A stretch of 64,000 nucleotides of DNA. Origin: CAWCUZ01 sp963798795 (GTDB lineage: Bacteria > Acidobacteriota > Vicinamibacteria > Vicinamibacterales > SCN-69-37). The translations under genes and the position numbers were made by a program. The notes under the pieces were generated by a model, which saw nothing but the letters and a program-made list of their open reading frames with translations, did not search any database and was not told where the DNA came from. Shown here piece by piece: positions 49,075 through 60,427 of this stretch. Within the stretch, counting starts at the first letter, position 1; every line of letters begins with the position of its first letter. The stretch is from assembly GCA_963798795.1 (NCBI GenBank), contig CAWCUZ010000001.1, positions 2,046,001 through 2,110,000 of the forward strand. Direction: 5' to 3'.

Positions 49075-51364
49075 ATGACCAAGGAGACCTACACCGCCAG
49101 CAAGACGCGGTCGAATCGCCCCGGCTGGTCGATCGGCTTTCGTCACCCCCTTCGCAACGACTCCCGGGGGACGGGCCGGGCTGAAGATGCGACGCGGGCT
49201 CGGGACCTCGGACGAAGCCGAGGCCGAGGCGATGGTTGCCGAAATGAATGTGATCCTGTCGGACCAGTCCTGGTGGAATGCCGCGAAGCGCAAGGAAGCT
49301 GAGCGGCGGTTCTCTAAACCAGTTGTCGAGGCCTTCTACGACGAGATCCAGGCCGGCCGGGACGATCCCGAGGCTCTGAGGGAGTCCCACATTCGCCTGC
49401 CGAATGCCGAAGACGGGTTCTCGCGCGTGCTCTTTGTCGGCACCACGGGTGCTGGCAAGACTTCTCTGCTGCGCCAGTTGATCGGTTCCGATCCGGACGA
49501 CGACCGGTTTCCTTCGACGGCGCCGGCGAAGACCACTATCGCAGACATCGAAGTCATCCAGGCCGACGGGCCGTTCGAGGCGGCGGTCACGTTCTTCTCG
49601 GAGTTTCAGACGCAGGCGAATATCGAGGAGTGCGTCATCGACGCCGCGCTGGCAATTTTCGAGAAGGCGTCGGTGGACAAGGTCGCGGATAGATTTCTCA
49701 ATCATCGCGACCAGAAGTTCCGGCTCAGCTACCTCCTGGGCGGCTGGCGCAGAGAGGGCGTCGGCGACGAGCAAGACGAAATGTCGTTCGATGAGGCTGA
49801 CGAGGCGAAGGGTTTTGAGGACGAAGGCACACTGACGAACGAGGATCAGGCAGCGAACCGAGCGGCGCTGGAAGAATACATTAGCCGCGTGGAGCAACTG
49901 CAGAAGTCCGTGGTCGCCAGCCTGACGGACGAGTTGGGGGTTGACCTGCGCGTCTCCGGACCAGACCGCGAGGCCGCGCAGCAATTCATTGAGGAGAATT
50001 TCGAGGGGCGCATCACGCAGGAAGAGGGCTTCCACGAACTGGTGCAGGACATTCTCGAAGACGTCCGCTCTCGTTTCGACTTCGTCCAGGCCGGAGAGCT
50101 GTCGCGGCGGCGCTCGGGCTGGCCGGATCTTTGGCTCTTCAAGTCCGAGGACCGCGCCGAGTTCATCCGGCACATCCGCTGGTTCTCCTCGAACTACTGG
50201 CCGCAGTTTGGCCGGTTGCTGACGCCCCTGGTCGATGGCATCCGGGTTCGCGGACCGCTGTTCGCGGATTTCATCGCGGGCCAGCCGAAGGTGGCTTTCA
50301 TTGACGGGCAGGGCCTCGGCCACACGCCGGATTCATCTGCGAGCGTCTCGACGCGCGTGACGCGGCGCTTCGGCCAGGTGGATGTGATCCTGCTCGTGGA
50401 CAACGCGCAGCAGCCGATGCAGGCGGCTCCCCTCTCCGTGCTTCGTGCCGTGGCGTCGAGCGGTCATCACGACAAGCTCGCGATCACGTTCACGCATTTC
50501 GACCAGATCAAGGGCCAGAGCCTCCCGACGTTTGATGAGAAGCGGGCGCATGTCATGGCGTCTGTGCTGAACGCGCTTTCCAGCCTCCGCGACGTCCTTG
50601 GGGTCTCCGTCGTGAACGCGATTGAACACGGGCTCGACTCGCGCTGTTTCATGCTCGGCGGAGTCGATCGGCAACTCGCGAAACTGCCGTCACGCGCGGC
50701 CGACTACATGAGAGGACAGCTCGGAGCGCTCGTCCAGTTCTTCGAGAAGGCGATCCTCCCGCCGCCGGAGCCAGATGCCCGGCCTATCTACGATCCCACG
50801 GGGATCGGCTTCGCCGTTCAGGAGGCCGTCTCGAAATTCCAAGGTCCGTGGCTGGCGAGACTCGGCATGGGAACCTACGAGGGCTTCAGCAAAGAGCACT
50901 GGGCACGCGTCAAGGCGCTCAACCGCCGGATCGCGGGCGAGCTTGATGATGAGTACGACACCCTGCGGCCCGTAGCCGACCTCGTGACGCAACTGCGGGA
51001 GTCAATCTCGCGCTTCCTCAATACCCCGATTACCTGGACGCGCAAGCCGGCCGACGAGCAGGAGGAACAGGCGTCCATCGCGCACATCCGGAAGATGGTG
51101 AACACCGCGCTGCACGACTTGGCTGTGCGGCGTCTCGTCCAGACGCATCTTGCGGAGTGGCGCGTCGCCTATGACGACTTCAGCGGGCCGGGCTCGACGC
51201 GCCTGCGCGCCGTCGCCATTCACGGCATCTATGATTCGGCGGCGCCATTGCCGGATGCGGTGATTACCGCCCCATCCGTGACATTCCTTTCGGAAATCAG
51301 GAGGATCGTGACTTCCGCGATCGAGAGCAATGGAGGCAAGGTGCGGCTGGCCGATGCCGACTGA
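49075..51364 (+). CDS. Large P-loop GTPase-like protein of unknown function
   Basis: The uninterrupted frame is 49187-51364 (725 residues from ATG 49187). A continuation of the N-terminus is seen in another frame from ATG 49075 (MTKETYTASKTRSNRPGWSI, GFRHPLRND), joining at GLKMRRGLGTSDEAEAE, so a one-base change near 49160-49180 is likely. Counting from 49187: Walker A GTTGAGKT at 85-92, a TT at 116-117 (switch-I-like), DGQGLG at 373-378 (G3) and THFD at 436-439 (G4-like). About 250 mostly helical, acidic residues are inserted between G1 and G3, which is unusual. The C-terminal 280 residues are helical. No membrane segment. The island context suggests a defence or mobile-element role, but no family is recognised. 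Confidence 0.7.
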
Positions 51365-51522
51365 CGGATGATTCAGACTGACGCGCTGGGGCGCGGGTTC
51401 CGAGGGAAAAAGAACTCTTCTAGAACCCGTCCGCCGAAACAAACCCTCCGGGAGGCGAGTTTCCGCACCCGGCCCGATCAGCCGTTTTCGTCAGAACCCG
51501 GAGGAAATTTGAACTTTGGAAT

Positions 51523-51568
51523 TGGCTCCTCGGGCTGGACTCGAACCAGCAACCCTCCGGTTAACAGA
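51523..51568 (-). other. 3' half of a tRNA-Asn(GUU) gene, probable attachment-site scar
   Basis: On the minus strand the sequence reads from an anticodon loop CTGTTAAC through a perfect T-arm (GCTGG TTCGAGT CCAGC) to an acceptor end CCGAGGAG-CCA. This matches tRNA-Asn from the anticodon loop to the encoded CCA. The 5' half (a TCCTCGG acceptor strand, D-arm, anticodon 5' stem) is absent. Integrases often recombine in the anticodon loop, leaving exactly this fragment at the far end of the inserted element. By polarity, the element would lie to the right of 51568, with the intact tRNA beyond the window. Confidence 0.75.
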
Positions 51569-51658
51569 TTCATTGGCGCGTTTTCGCACTGACGCGGATT
51601 GTGTGAGTTGGAGCAATAAAGACGGGCCTGCTCTGCGTGATTTCTGCGTCAGGTCGAG

Positions 51659-51716
51659 TGACACCAAATGTGCCCATATTTTGGAGGGGGAGGGGGCACA
51701 AGATTGGGCACAGTAT
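51659..51716. repeat. Right copy of the inverted-repeat element also at 44481-44538
   Basis: Begins TGACACCAAATGTGCCCA and ends TTGGGCACAGTATT around the same G-rich centre. Same orientation as the left copy. The rest of the 51365-51822 gap shows only the tRNA fragment. Confidence 0.8.
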
Positions 51717-51822
51717 TTCTGGCGCACCGGAGAGGCCAATTCAGGCCGACGGTTGCCGCGCCTTGCGGTAACTCGTGATCGCGCGCGGACCTCACTTGCT
51801 CTTCTTCATAAGCCCGTCGGCC

Positions 51823-53631
51823 TCAGTCGATGTGGAGCTCCTGAGCGCTCAACTGACGCCCTTCGGCCAGATGGCGCACCGCCTTCAAGACCAGCGCCGC
51901 CCGCTTCCGCAGGAACTCCTCGAAGTTCTTCTGGACCTTCTCGGCCTTCGCGGCTCCCATCAGCCCATCATAGCCATCGGCTGCGAGTTCTTTCGTAGGA
52001 ATGAGATGAGAATGCAGACGTTCGCGAACGATGATCTCCGTAGTCCACTTGTACGGATCCTTAGGGTACTGCAGGGGCGTCTTCCGGCCGATTGAGACGT
52101 TCGTCTTGTCGGTGATCAGCGCGCAGTTCAGAGCAAGGAATCCATCGATCTTGGACTCCTTCAGCATGGCGTCTGGAAAAACGTGGTGATAGTGCCGGCT
52201 GTCGATCTGGCCAGTGTCAGCGGCGAGCCCGTCGAAAAATCAAAGGCGCCGAGCCGACAGCCGACCGCGAGAATTCCACGCCCCCGGATGGACGCCCTCT
52301 TTGGCCACTCGGCGGTAAGCAGCTCGTCAATCTCGGCGAGATAGTGCTCTGCGAAGATCGGAACGTCGGAAGGTCCGAGGATCTCACCCGTCTCCCTGCG
52401 TTCGCCTCGGAGTACCCGCTTGATTGCATTGAAGTCCGAGAACGCGTGGGTAGCAGCCGCATTCTCGTAACGATCCGTAAAGAACGCGTGCCACAGACTT
52501 CTTCAAGAGAAGCTCATCTTGACCACGCTTGTCGCCCGATGCGGCAACGTCGAGGGCGTACCACGCGGCAATCGGGGCGAGTACGGCGTTGGTCGGCAGC
52601 CGCTGCTCATCGAACACGCCCTCATTGGCCAAGAAAGTCGCCATCTGGTCCAGACCATGTTCCAGCGTGGCCCAGTTCGAGACCAAGAGCCGTCGATCCA
52701 TGTCCCACGCCCCACGCTGGTTCGGAAGCTGGCCCTGGAGCAGGGCAGAGGTTGTCAGGACGAGGTCTGACAGCTCCGAGTAGCGACCGACTTCGGGGTG
52801 CCGCTCGTTCAGTTGGGCGACGAGGTCGTGTAGGGACGTCCCGACCTCACTTTCGACCTCTGCAACGATGATGCTCGTACGTGCTTAGTGGCTTCGAGTT
52901 CGTGTTCATCTTGATGAACACGTCAGAGGGCCACCGCCTTGTCCGTTCGTGTCGGCAGAGACAGGTCCGGCAGGTTGTAATTCGCCACTGTTGACCGAAT
53001 GTCGCGAATTCGGTCGCTAACCCGCTTCTTCCGCTCCAGGAATAATTTGAGCGCGGCCACGTCCTCTGCGGGCTCCTTGATCCGCCACCGCCGAGTCGAT
53101 CCACTTATCCACCGTGCTCTGGACGTCCTCGGGCTGGAACAGATCTCGTCGGTATCAAACCTCGCTTCAGGCAGGACGCTGACTCGTCGCACCAGAGGGG
53201 ATATCGGTCACCGTTCTTCTTCGCGTACCTTCCAAACGGGTGGACACTCATGTCCTCGCGATCCTGGTCGGAGTCCTGCGTGTCGAACTCCTCGAGGTCC
53301 CAGAGAAGGCCCTGTCTCGTCGGGATAGTTATTGTGAAACGCACGCCAGAGCGCCGTGAGGCGCTGTTGACCGTCGAGCAGATGTTCGTGGACGCGACCA
53401 CCAGTGCCGGTCGGTAAGCCGTGCTCGAGATACCTCGAGATGAATTTCTCCTGGTCCCCGACCTCGAGGACCAAGGTGATTCCCAACGGCAGATCGCGAA
53501 TCACCATCTGGAGCAGGCTGCTGATTCTCTGGCGATCCCAAGCCTCAAACCGCTGGAATCGCGGCAGCTTGATTTCGGCTCGTTTGATCTGACCGTACCA
53601 ATCGCTGATTTTTCGGTTTCGAGCTTCCATC
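51823..53631 (-). pseudogene. DUF262 (GmrS-like) protein with HHxxP C-terminal motif, many frame breaks
   Basis: ATG 53631 follows GTAGGGGAG (MEARNRKISDWYGQIKR). Recognisable blocks in changing frames: LPRFQRFEAWDRQRISSLLQ and LLDGQQRLTALWRAF (DUF262 core with the DGQQRLT motif), LLWDLEEFDTQDSDQD, YPLWCDES, LKLFLERKKRVSDRIRDI, LANEGVFDEQRLPTNAVLAP, ALDVAASGDKRGQDELLLKK, then HYHHVFPDAMLKESKIDGFL and LALNCALITDKTNVSIGRKT, ending LSAQELHID at 51823. The HHVFP segment is the DUF1524/GmrD-like nuclease position, so the intact protein would be a GmrSD-type fused restriction protein of about 600 residues. At least five frame changes; not translatable as it stands. Confidence 0.75.
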
Positions 53632-53721
53632 TCCCCTACCACCATGCTCACGATCCCGATAGCCGCCGAACGAGCTCCGACAGCGATCGGGAGGGTTTCC
53701 AGTGTACGCGTGGATTCCTGA

Positions 53722-54661
53722 CTACGCCCTAAACCTGTGCTCGTTGTGCCACCGAAGCAGCTCCGGATCGGCCCGATGTTCCGGTCAGCTTCGACGGTGG
53801 AACAGCCGAGCCCGTGCAACGGATAGTATGACCGGCCGTTGCTGAAGTGCTCCCTCAACTGCCGGCTGACTTCGAGCCGATGACCGGGCGTTACCGTCAC
53901 ATATCCGGTATCAAAGAGCCGATGGAGATCGGACCGCAGCAGCAGTCCGTTCCGAACATCGTGCTCACCGCCCTCGCCGTACGGTTTGATGTGAGCCGCC
54001 TCGAGCGCGGGCAACGAGTGCTCGTGTGTGATCGCGCAGGCGCCGCCGTACACGTCGGTCACGGCCAAACGAAATACGCCCTGTCCAAGGCGCGGCCGAA
54101 TGACAACGGGACTACCGAATCGCTCGCGGGCCACCGACACATCCGAGCACTGGAGCGACGGGAGCCGCCAGCGTTGCGGCGCGCTCCGTGCAGGCCCGCC
54201 AGACGCGAAGCCCTTCTCCGGTCGTGAGGCTGTACCCTTCGTACCGCAGATTCGCCTTCTTCCAATCGGTTGGCTGCGGGAATCCACAGATCAGGCGGCA
54301 GGAACACGGGCTGGGACAGGATGATGCAACCGATCTGGTCCAGCGCCGGTCCCGCCTGAATGTCACTGCGCTGTCGAAGGCGCTGGATCTGCGACCGCAA
54401 CCCGTCCAGCGTCGAAGCGCCGTTGCCTCTGCCGAAGCATTCCCAGGCCAGCCACTCGGGCATCCGGTCGGCCCAGGAGACCAGCCCAAAGCCCCCGATC
54501 ATATTGACGGGCGCCTTCAGCCTGAAGATGAACGGACTCCCAATCTTGCCGCGAAACACGTTGCGGCCGGACGGGTTCCAGAAGTTCACTTCCTCCTGTG
54601 CTGGCTGTTGACGCAAGAAGTCAAACCAGCCCTGGTCAGTGTTGGCGATGTAGCCAATCAT
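53722..54661 (-). pseudogene. HNH endonuclease with frame breaks
   Basis: From ATG 54661: MIGYIANTDQGWFDFLRQQP, VNFWNPSGRNVFRGKIGSPF, FGLVSWADRMPEWLAWECFG in one frame; LRYEGYSLTTGEGLRVWRAC in a second; then FGSPVVIRPRLGQGVFRLAV, LEAAHIKPYGEGGEHDVRNG and LLLRSDLHRLFDTGYVTVTP (HNH nuclease core) in a third; the natural end LLRWHNEHRFRA-stop (TAG at 53722) is in yet another. About 310 residues when joined. The N-terminal half matches a class of putative restriction endonucleases. Placed between drmC and the DUF262 gene. Confidence 0.75.
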
Positions 54662-54678
54662 CAGGGTACTCAATTCCG

Positions 54679-55462
54679 TCAGAACCCCGGCAACCGGCGC
54701 ACGAGTTTCTCTTCGATCAATGACTCGAACTGCTGGCGAAGCTGTCTAACAAATTCCCTGTTCCTAATCAGCACTCCCGCCTCGACGTTGCGCTGATGCG
54801 CCCATTCTGTGAAGTTGGCCGACGTGATCAACGCGACATCATCGTCGACGACGACGCACTTGGCATGCCAAGTGGCGCGCTTAGTCTGATTGCTCGAGCA
54901 GACCTCGCGGATCGTAGTAGACCTCGGCCGGCGCTGCTCGACGGCCACTCGCGTCCAAATTCCTCGCCGAACTCTCGTAGCAGTTCCGAATCGAGAACGG
55001 TGTCGCGCCACTCGCGGCCGACGTGGACGAAATCGCGCGCGCAGCTCGGGGAGCTCGTCCATCCGCCGTGCGAGCGGAGCGAAGACCATCGCCCCCTGGT
55101 GCACAACGAACGTGCTGACCAGTACGTCGCGTCGCGCGTGTCCAAACAACTCCTGGACTACGACCGATGTGTCCCGGCTCTGCGCCGTCTGAGACTCGGG
55201 GCCAGTCCAGACAAGCTGCGGCGTCGACGTGTCCGGCCCGGGCTCTGGCCACGGCAGCGTCGCCTCGAGCAGCAGCGTCAGATGGTTCGGCGAAATCCCT
55301 TCGGCCTGCAAGCCGGACCACCTCGTCGACCACTGCTTGCGGCGCGGCGGCGATCTTTGCGATGGAAAACGCTGACGTCTGCGATCCGAGCTGACCCGAG
55401 CGAAACGCGTCAGCGAGCCGCCTTAGCGTTCCGGCCGACGCGTCGCGGAATGCATCGGGCAC
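54679..55462 (-). pseudogene. drmC: DrmC-like phospholipase-D-fold protein (DISARM), with frame breaks
   Basis: From GTG 55462: PDAFRDASAGTLRRLADAFR, then AEGISPNHLTLLLEATLPWP, ELFGHARRDVLVSTFVVHQG, WRDTVLDSELLREFGEEFG, AEVYYDPRGLLEQ and finally the HKD motif HAKCVVVDDDVALITSANFT with EWAHQRNVEAGVLIRN, ending RRLPGF at 54679. The frame moves through all three phases (four changes, each consistent with one extra base). Length, a single HKD motif, helical N-terminus and position directly after a DUF1998 gene match DrmC of DISARM. Confidence 0.75.
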
Positions 55463-55465
55463 CGG

Positions 55466-57279
55466 CTACACCTCGTCGGGAAGAATGCGGCTTCGCCTTC
55501 GTCGACCGTGGGAACGACGAGGGCGCGATCCAGGAAGTCGTTCCGCTGCTCGCAGGAGCTCTCCGGCAGGAGAGGCAGCCGTGGCACGCGGCGCCGAGCA
55601 GGAGTCGCTCCTCTTCCTGATTGTCCGGCTGGTGGTGCGCGCAGACGGGATCGTTTGCGCACAGTCGCCCGAGATCGAGCGCCTGCGAGGTATCGTCGAT
55701 CCGATCCGCGGCTTCGACCAGACCGCCGAGCGTGCCCTCGGCGTCTGGACTCGCGGTATAGAGCAGGATCCGAGCCCGCATCGCCGACGTAGATTCGCTC
55801 GCGAATGGAGCTCGCCGCGTATCCGCAATCGAGCGCAACAGACGTGATCAACAGATGCGACAGCGAGTGCAGCATCACGTACGGCAACCCTGGGAACCCG
55901 CTTTCGTCCCGCGTGCGCCTTCCCCCACGCCGTGAACCCGCCACAGTTGCGCCCCGCGACCTTGACCGCGGGCGTCCAAGCCACTGATCAACGGCTTCCG
56001 GCTTGAACCCGATGAAGATGCCCTCGCCGCGGTTCTCGACGGCGGGGAGCCACGCGGCTCCCGCGCAAGAGGGCGCGCTCAACGTCGAGCTCCAGCTCGC
56101 CGTTGACGTCCGAAACGGCGGCCTCGAACCGCGTGAACCCGACCTGCGCGATCACTTCGCGCAGCCGATGGACCTTCACGACGCGCTCGATGCGGCTCGC
56201 GATGCGCGGCTTCGTCTTCGGACCGGCATCGACCGGCGAAGAAATGCCGCCCGGCCGGTCGTCGCCCACCTCGGGCTCGGCCGACAGCAGCGTCTCGAGC
56301 TCCGCTTCACGGATGCCCGCTTTCCGTCGCCGGCCCGCCCTTCCGGCGCTGAATCTCCTTCCACACGTCGGCGTCCGGAAAGCCCTTCGAGCGCGGCGCT
56401 CACCTTCTGTTTCTTGACGCTCGCGGCCACATCGGCCTTCGACTCGCAGTACCTGGAGGAACTCACCCACACCGCGTCCACTGCCGCCCGAACGCGGCCC
56501 CAACTCGGGAATCGAAATGACCGACAGCGTCTGCGCGAAATAGGCGTTCGACGCCGACCGCACGAGAAGCGGCTCGGTTGCGCTTGCGCCCGTGCCGCCG
56601 CAGCGCTCCCGCGCGTGCGCCCGAGCCACGGCGGTGGCCCTTGCAAAAGCCCAGCGGCACATCGTGAAGCTTCGTCGCCACGGAAGATCGCGTGAATTGC
56701 CGCACTCGCATCGAATCGTGATCGCGGTCAGATCGCCGCTGGTGCCGCGCTCGTCCATCCAGAGCGGCTGCGCAGGCACTTGTCCTCGGACCGTGGACGA
56801 ACAACCGCCAATCGATGTCGCTGACATGGCCGCGCTGCAAGCCTGAACAAATCGAACCGGAACAACCTTGTACCGCTTGCGATTCAACATGTACTGCCCT
56901 TCTCGAGGTCCGCTCGAGGCACGAGCGGCCGAGAGCGGACGCCCGTATCTTTGTTCTTAACCTCGTATTGCGCGATGAACCACTCGGGAAACAGCCAGGC
57001 TGTGATCCCGCTGAGGCGCGTTCGGATCGTCCGGGTCCGGCGGAGGCGCGTAGAACTCGACCGACGCCAGGCCGAGAAGCGCTTCACCTTGGCGGCGAGC
57101 CGCTCTTCGTGAATCGGATGATCGCGCCAGCCGGTCCAGTGATCCAGACCGCCGATGATGACCGCATGATCGGGCAGATCGACCATCGCTCCGGGGCCGA
57201 ACGTCGTGACGATCTGGCTCTGGCGGATCTGACCGTGCGGCTTGACGTTCTGCTCGCTGCCTGCGCGGGGCGGGCTCAT
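55466..57279 (-). pseudogene. drmB: DrmB-like DUF1998 protein (DISARM), with frame breaks
   Basis: ATG 57279 overlaps the drmA stop (ATGA). Blocks in order: VKPHGQIRQSQIVTTFGPGA, VIIGGLDHWTGWRDHPIHEE, LFPEWFIAQYEVKNKDTGVR, YKVVPVRFVQACS with RGHVSDIDWRLFVHG, PLWMDERGTSGDLTAITIRC, LLVRSASNAYFAQTLSVISI, REVIAQVGFTRFEAAVSDVN, and the DUF1998 signature GLPYVMLHSLSHLLITSVAL plus the Cys-rich CANDPVCAHHQPDNQEEERL, ending AAFFPDEV at 55466. Several frame changes. In DISARM, DrmA and DrmB form the core complex that loads on and clears foreign DNA. Confidence 0.8.
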
Positions 57280-58733
57280 GGCGCCTCGTCCTCGGCCGGC
57301 GGCTTCGAACTCGACGTCATCGAGCGCTTCACCCACAGATTGACCGGCGGTTCGACGTCGCGCAGCGAGCGCGGCGCCTTGAACTTTCTCGCGTCGCGCC
57401 GAGGTTGGCGAGGTCGGGATCGAGCGGATCGTGCAGCAGCGCAGGCCCGTCGGCGTTCTCGATAGCGCTGGTAGACGAGCCGCGCGCCGGATTGCTGCTG
57501 CCGCTCCGCGACCTTGGACCACGCGTCGAGCAGATCGTCCGCCCGCGCGCGGACGGATCGCGGCTTCAGCGCGCTCCTCCTCCTCCGGCGTCGACGTGCG
57601 ATGCGCGCGGCACGCGCGGCCGAGAGACACGCGGACACATGCGCCAGACTCGGACGCTCCGCCACCATTGCGATCGCGCCCGCGCGGCGGCGTCAGTGCC
57701 GCCCGTCTGTGGCGCGCGAGCGCCACAACGACGGCCGGCAGCACCGCGGTCGAGGGCGCGCGGCGCGAACGGGGTGACGCTGGTGGCCTCGACGGCGCGA
57801 TAGAACGACGCATGGAACGCTTCGAACCGCTCGAAGTGCGAGCGGTCGCGCGGCTTGTGGACGTTGAGCAGCGCGACCACCAGCCCGGGCTTTTCCGCGT
57901 CGCGTCCGACGCGGCTGGTCGCCTGGATGTACTCGGCCGCCGCCTTCGGTTGGCCGAGCACCACCATCAGCCCCAGGCGCGTGATATCGAGGCCCACCGA
58001 AATCATGTTCGTGGCCAGCGCAACATCGACGTCGCTCCTTGTCGGCGAAAGGAAAGCGCCAGCTGCCGCTTCGTGTCCGCCACCGGCGGTGCTGTCGCGC
58101 GAGGTCAGCTCGGCGACCTCGCGGCGCGATATCGCGGTCGGCAAAGCGCTCCGCCGTCTCGCTGATCCGCTTGCGGCCGCCGTAGCTCAGAAACGCGCGA
58201 CGCGACTTCGTCCTCGACGATGCGGCGACTGCCGCCCAGCTCGCGGAGGCTGTTGAAGTAGCCCACGAGCGTCATGAACGGGTCGGCCGGATTGCGCCTG
58301 CGGCTCCGCCTGCCAGTCGACCCACGCCTTCTGCGCGCCGGCGAGCAAAGCCAGATACGAACGCAGGAGAACGACCTTCAGACTCCGTCCCTGAGCGGCG
58401 AGCCCGACATAGAGCGGCCGGGCCGGCTCGCTGAGCGGCACGTGTCGGGCGAAGAACGAAGCACGGCGGTCGGGACCAGGCGGCGGGAACACCTCGACGC
58501 CGATCTCGGCGAAGAGCGCGCGAATCTGCTCGCTCGCGCGACGCACCGTCGCCGTCGACGCGACAATCTTCGGCCGCACGCGCTTGCCATCCACCGTGCG
58601 CGTCGCACAGCGCGTCGATCGCCGTCTCATACAGCCCGGCCATCGTCCCGAGCGGACCGGAAATGAGGTGCAGCTCGTCCTGGATGATCAGGTCCGGCGG
58701 CGCAAGCGGCTTGGCCCTCCCTGCCAAGATAGG

Positions 58734-60427
58734 TGAGACACTTTCCCCTTCGGAAATTAATGTGCAGGGCGGGGAGGTGCAAGGACCTTGATGAACCCGA
58801 TCGCAGGATGCTAGCAGACCAGTCGCCCGTGGGAGAGCCGGAGCGGAGGGGCGACGAGCGAAGCGAGGCGCCCCGTAGCGGAGGGTCTTCCACGGGCGAA
58901 CGCGCGCCGACCGCCCTGGCCCCGGACCCCGAAGTGCCGGCGCGCCACGCCAAGCGTCGCTTCACCACCGCCTACAAGCTGGACATCCTGCGACGCGCGG
59001 ATGCCTGCACGCGCCCGGGCGAGCTCGGTGCGCTGTTGCGGAAGGAAGGGCTCTACTCCTCGCATCTGGTGACCTGGCGGCGGCAGCGCGAGCACGGCTT
59101 GACCCCGAAGAAGCGGGGACGGAAGCCGACGTCGAGCGATCCGCGCGTGAAAACCCTGGAGCGGGACAAGGCCGCGCTCGCGACCGAGAACCGTCGACTC
59201 GCACGCCGCTTGGAACGGGCGGAGACGATCATCGCGTTCCAAAAAAAAGTTGCCGAGCTGTTGGGGATCCCCCTGAAACCGCTGCCGAGCGACGAGGACG
59301 ATTGATGATGGCCGTGGAGACGGCGAGCGAGACGCTGGGGACCGCGGCCGCGTGCGACGCGTTGGGCGTGGCGCGCGCCGCGGTGTATCGGCGGCGGCAG
59401 CCGGCCCGGCCGGCCGGCCGCGCGGCCGACGCCGCCGCGGGCGCTCGAGCCCGTCGAGCGGCAGACGCGTGCTCGAGACGCTCAACAGTGCGCGCTTTCT
59501 CGATCAGGCGCCGGCGCAGGTCCATGCGACGCTGCTCGACGAGGGCACCTATCTCTGCTCGCCGCGCACGATGTACCGCCTGTTGGACGCCGCCGGCGAG
59601 GTCAAAGAGCGGCGCGATCAGGTCCGGCGGCCCCACTACGCCGCGCCGGAACTCCTGGCCACGCGCCGAACCAGGTATGGAGCTGGGACATCACCAAACT
59701 CCTCGGCCCGGTCAAGTGGACCTACTTCTACCTGTACGTCATCCTCGACATCTTCAGTCGGTACGTCGTCGGCTGGATGATCGCGCCCCACGAGAGCGCC
59801 GCGCTCGCCGAGCGGCTCATCGCCGAGACGTGCGCGAAGCAGGGCATTCAGCCCGGGCAACTCACGCTGCATGCCGACCGGGGCGGCGCGATGCGCAGCA
59901 AACCCGTCGCGCTGCTGCTGGCCGATCTCGGGGTGGTCAAGACGCACAGCCGGCCGTACGTGTCCAACGACAACCCGTTTTCAGAAGCCCAGTTCAGAAC
60001 CCTGAAGTACTGTCCCGCAATTCCCCGACCGCTTCGGATCGATCGAAGACGGGCGGGCGTTCGGCCAGGTGTTCTTTCCCTGGTACAACCACGAGCACCA
60101 GCACAGTGGCCTCGGGTTCCTCACGCCGGCCGTGGTCCACTTCGGCCAGGCTGGCGCGGTGCGCGCGTCTCGCGATCGGGTGCTCGCGGCGGCCTATGCC
60201 GCGCATCCGGAGCGCTTCGTGAACGGGCGCCCACACCCCGCGGATCTGCCGACCGCCGTCTGGATCAACCCGCCTGTCAAAAAACCGACGCGCCAGGATG
60301 CCCCACAAACGACGATCGTCACCCCGGACGACCCGCAGCATGGCCGGATCGTCGAGGCCACGCAGCGATCGACCCGCATCACGATCGATGGCGGCGCTCC
60401 TTTAATTAACTCGACCTTGGTGTCTCA
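58734..60427 (+). mobile_element. IS3-family insertion sequence inserted in drmA
   Basis: Ends are TGAGACAC (58734) and GTGTCTCA (60427), with further partial inverted match (AAATTAATG against TTAATTAA). 1694 bases. It is related to the element at 47195 and contains orfA and orfB in the orientation opposite to drmA. A target duplication could not be recognised with certainty (AGG on the left, ATG on the right). drmA homology resumes immediately on both sides. Confidence 0.87.
58808..59305 (+). CDS. IS3-family transposase OrfA
   Basis: 165 residues from ATG 58808. KRRFTTAYKLDILRRADACT and EGLYSSHLVTWRRQREHG form the helix-turn-helix part; the zipper region is KAALATENRRLARRLERAET. Same eight-A run as in the other copy before GIPLKPLPSDEDD. 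Intact, although orfB behind it is not. Confidence 0.87.
   Translation: MLADQSPVGEPERRGDERSEAPRSGGSSTGERAPTALAPDPEVPARHAKRRFTTAYKLDILRRADACTRPGELGALLRKEGLYSSHLVTWRRQREHGLTPKKRGRKPTSSDPRVKTLERDKAALATENRRLARRLERAETIIAFQKKVAELLGIPLKPLPSDEDD

Noticed and set aside
47734..49302. 522-residue transposase frame
   Set aside because: DDE homology stops near 48490; the rest is read-through across other sequence, so the transposase is truncated.
51523..51600. Complete tRNA-Asn gene
   Set aside because: No matching 5' acceptor strand, D-arm or anticodon 5' stem is found beside the 3' half.
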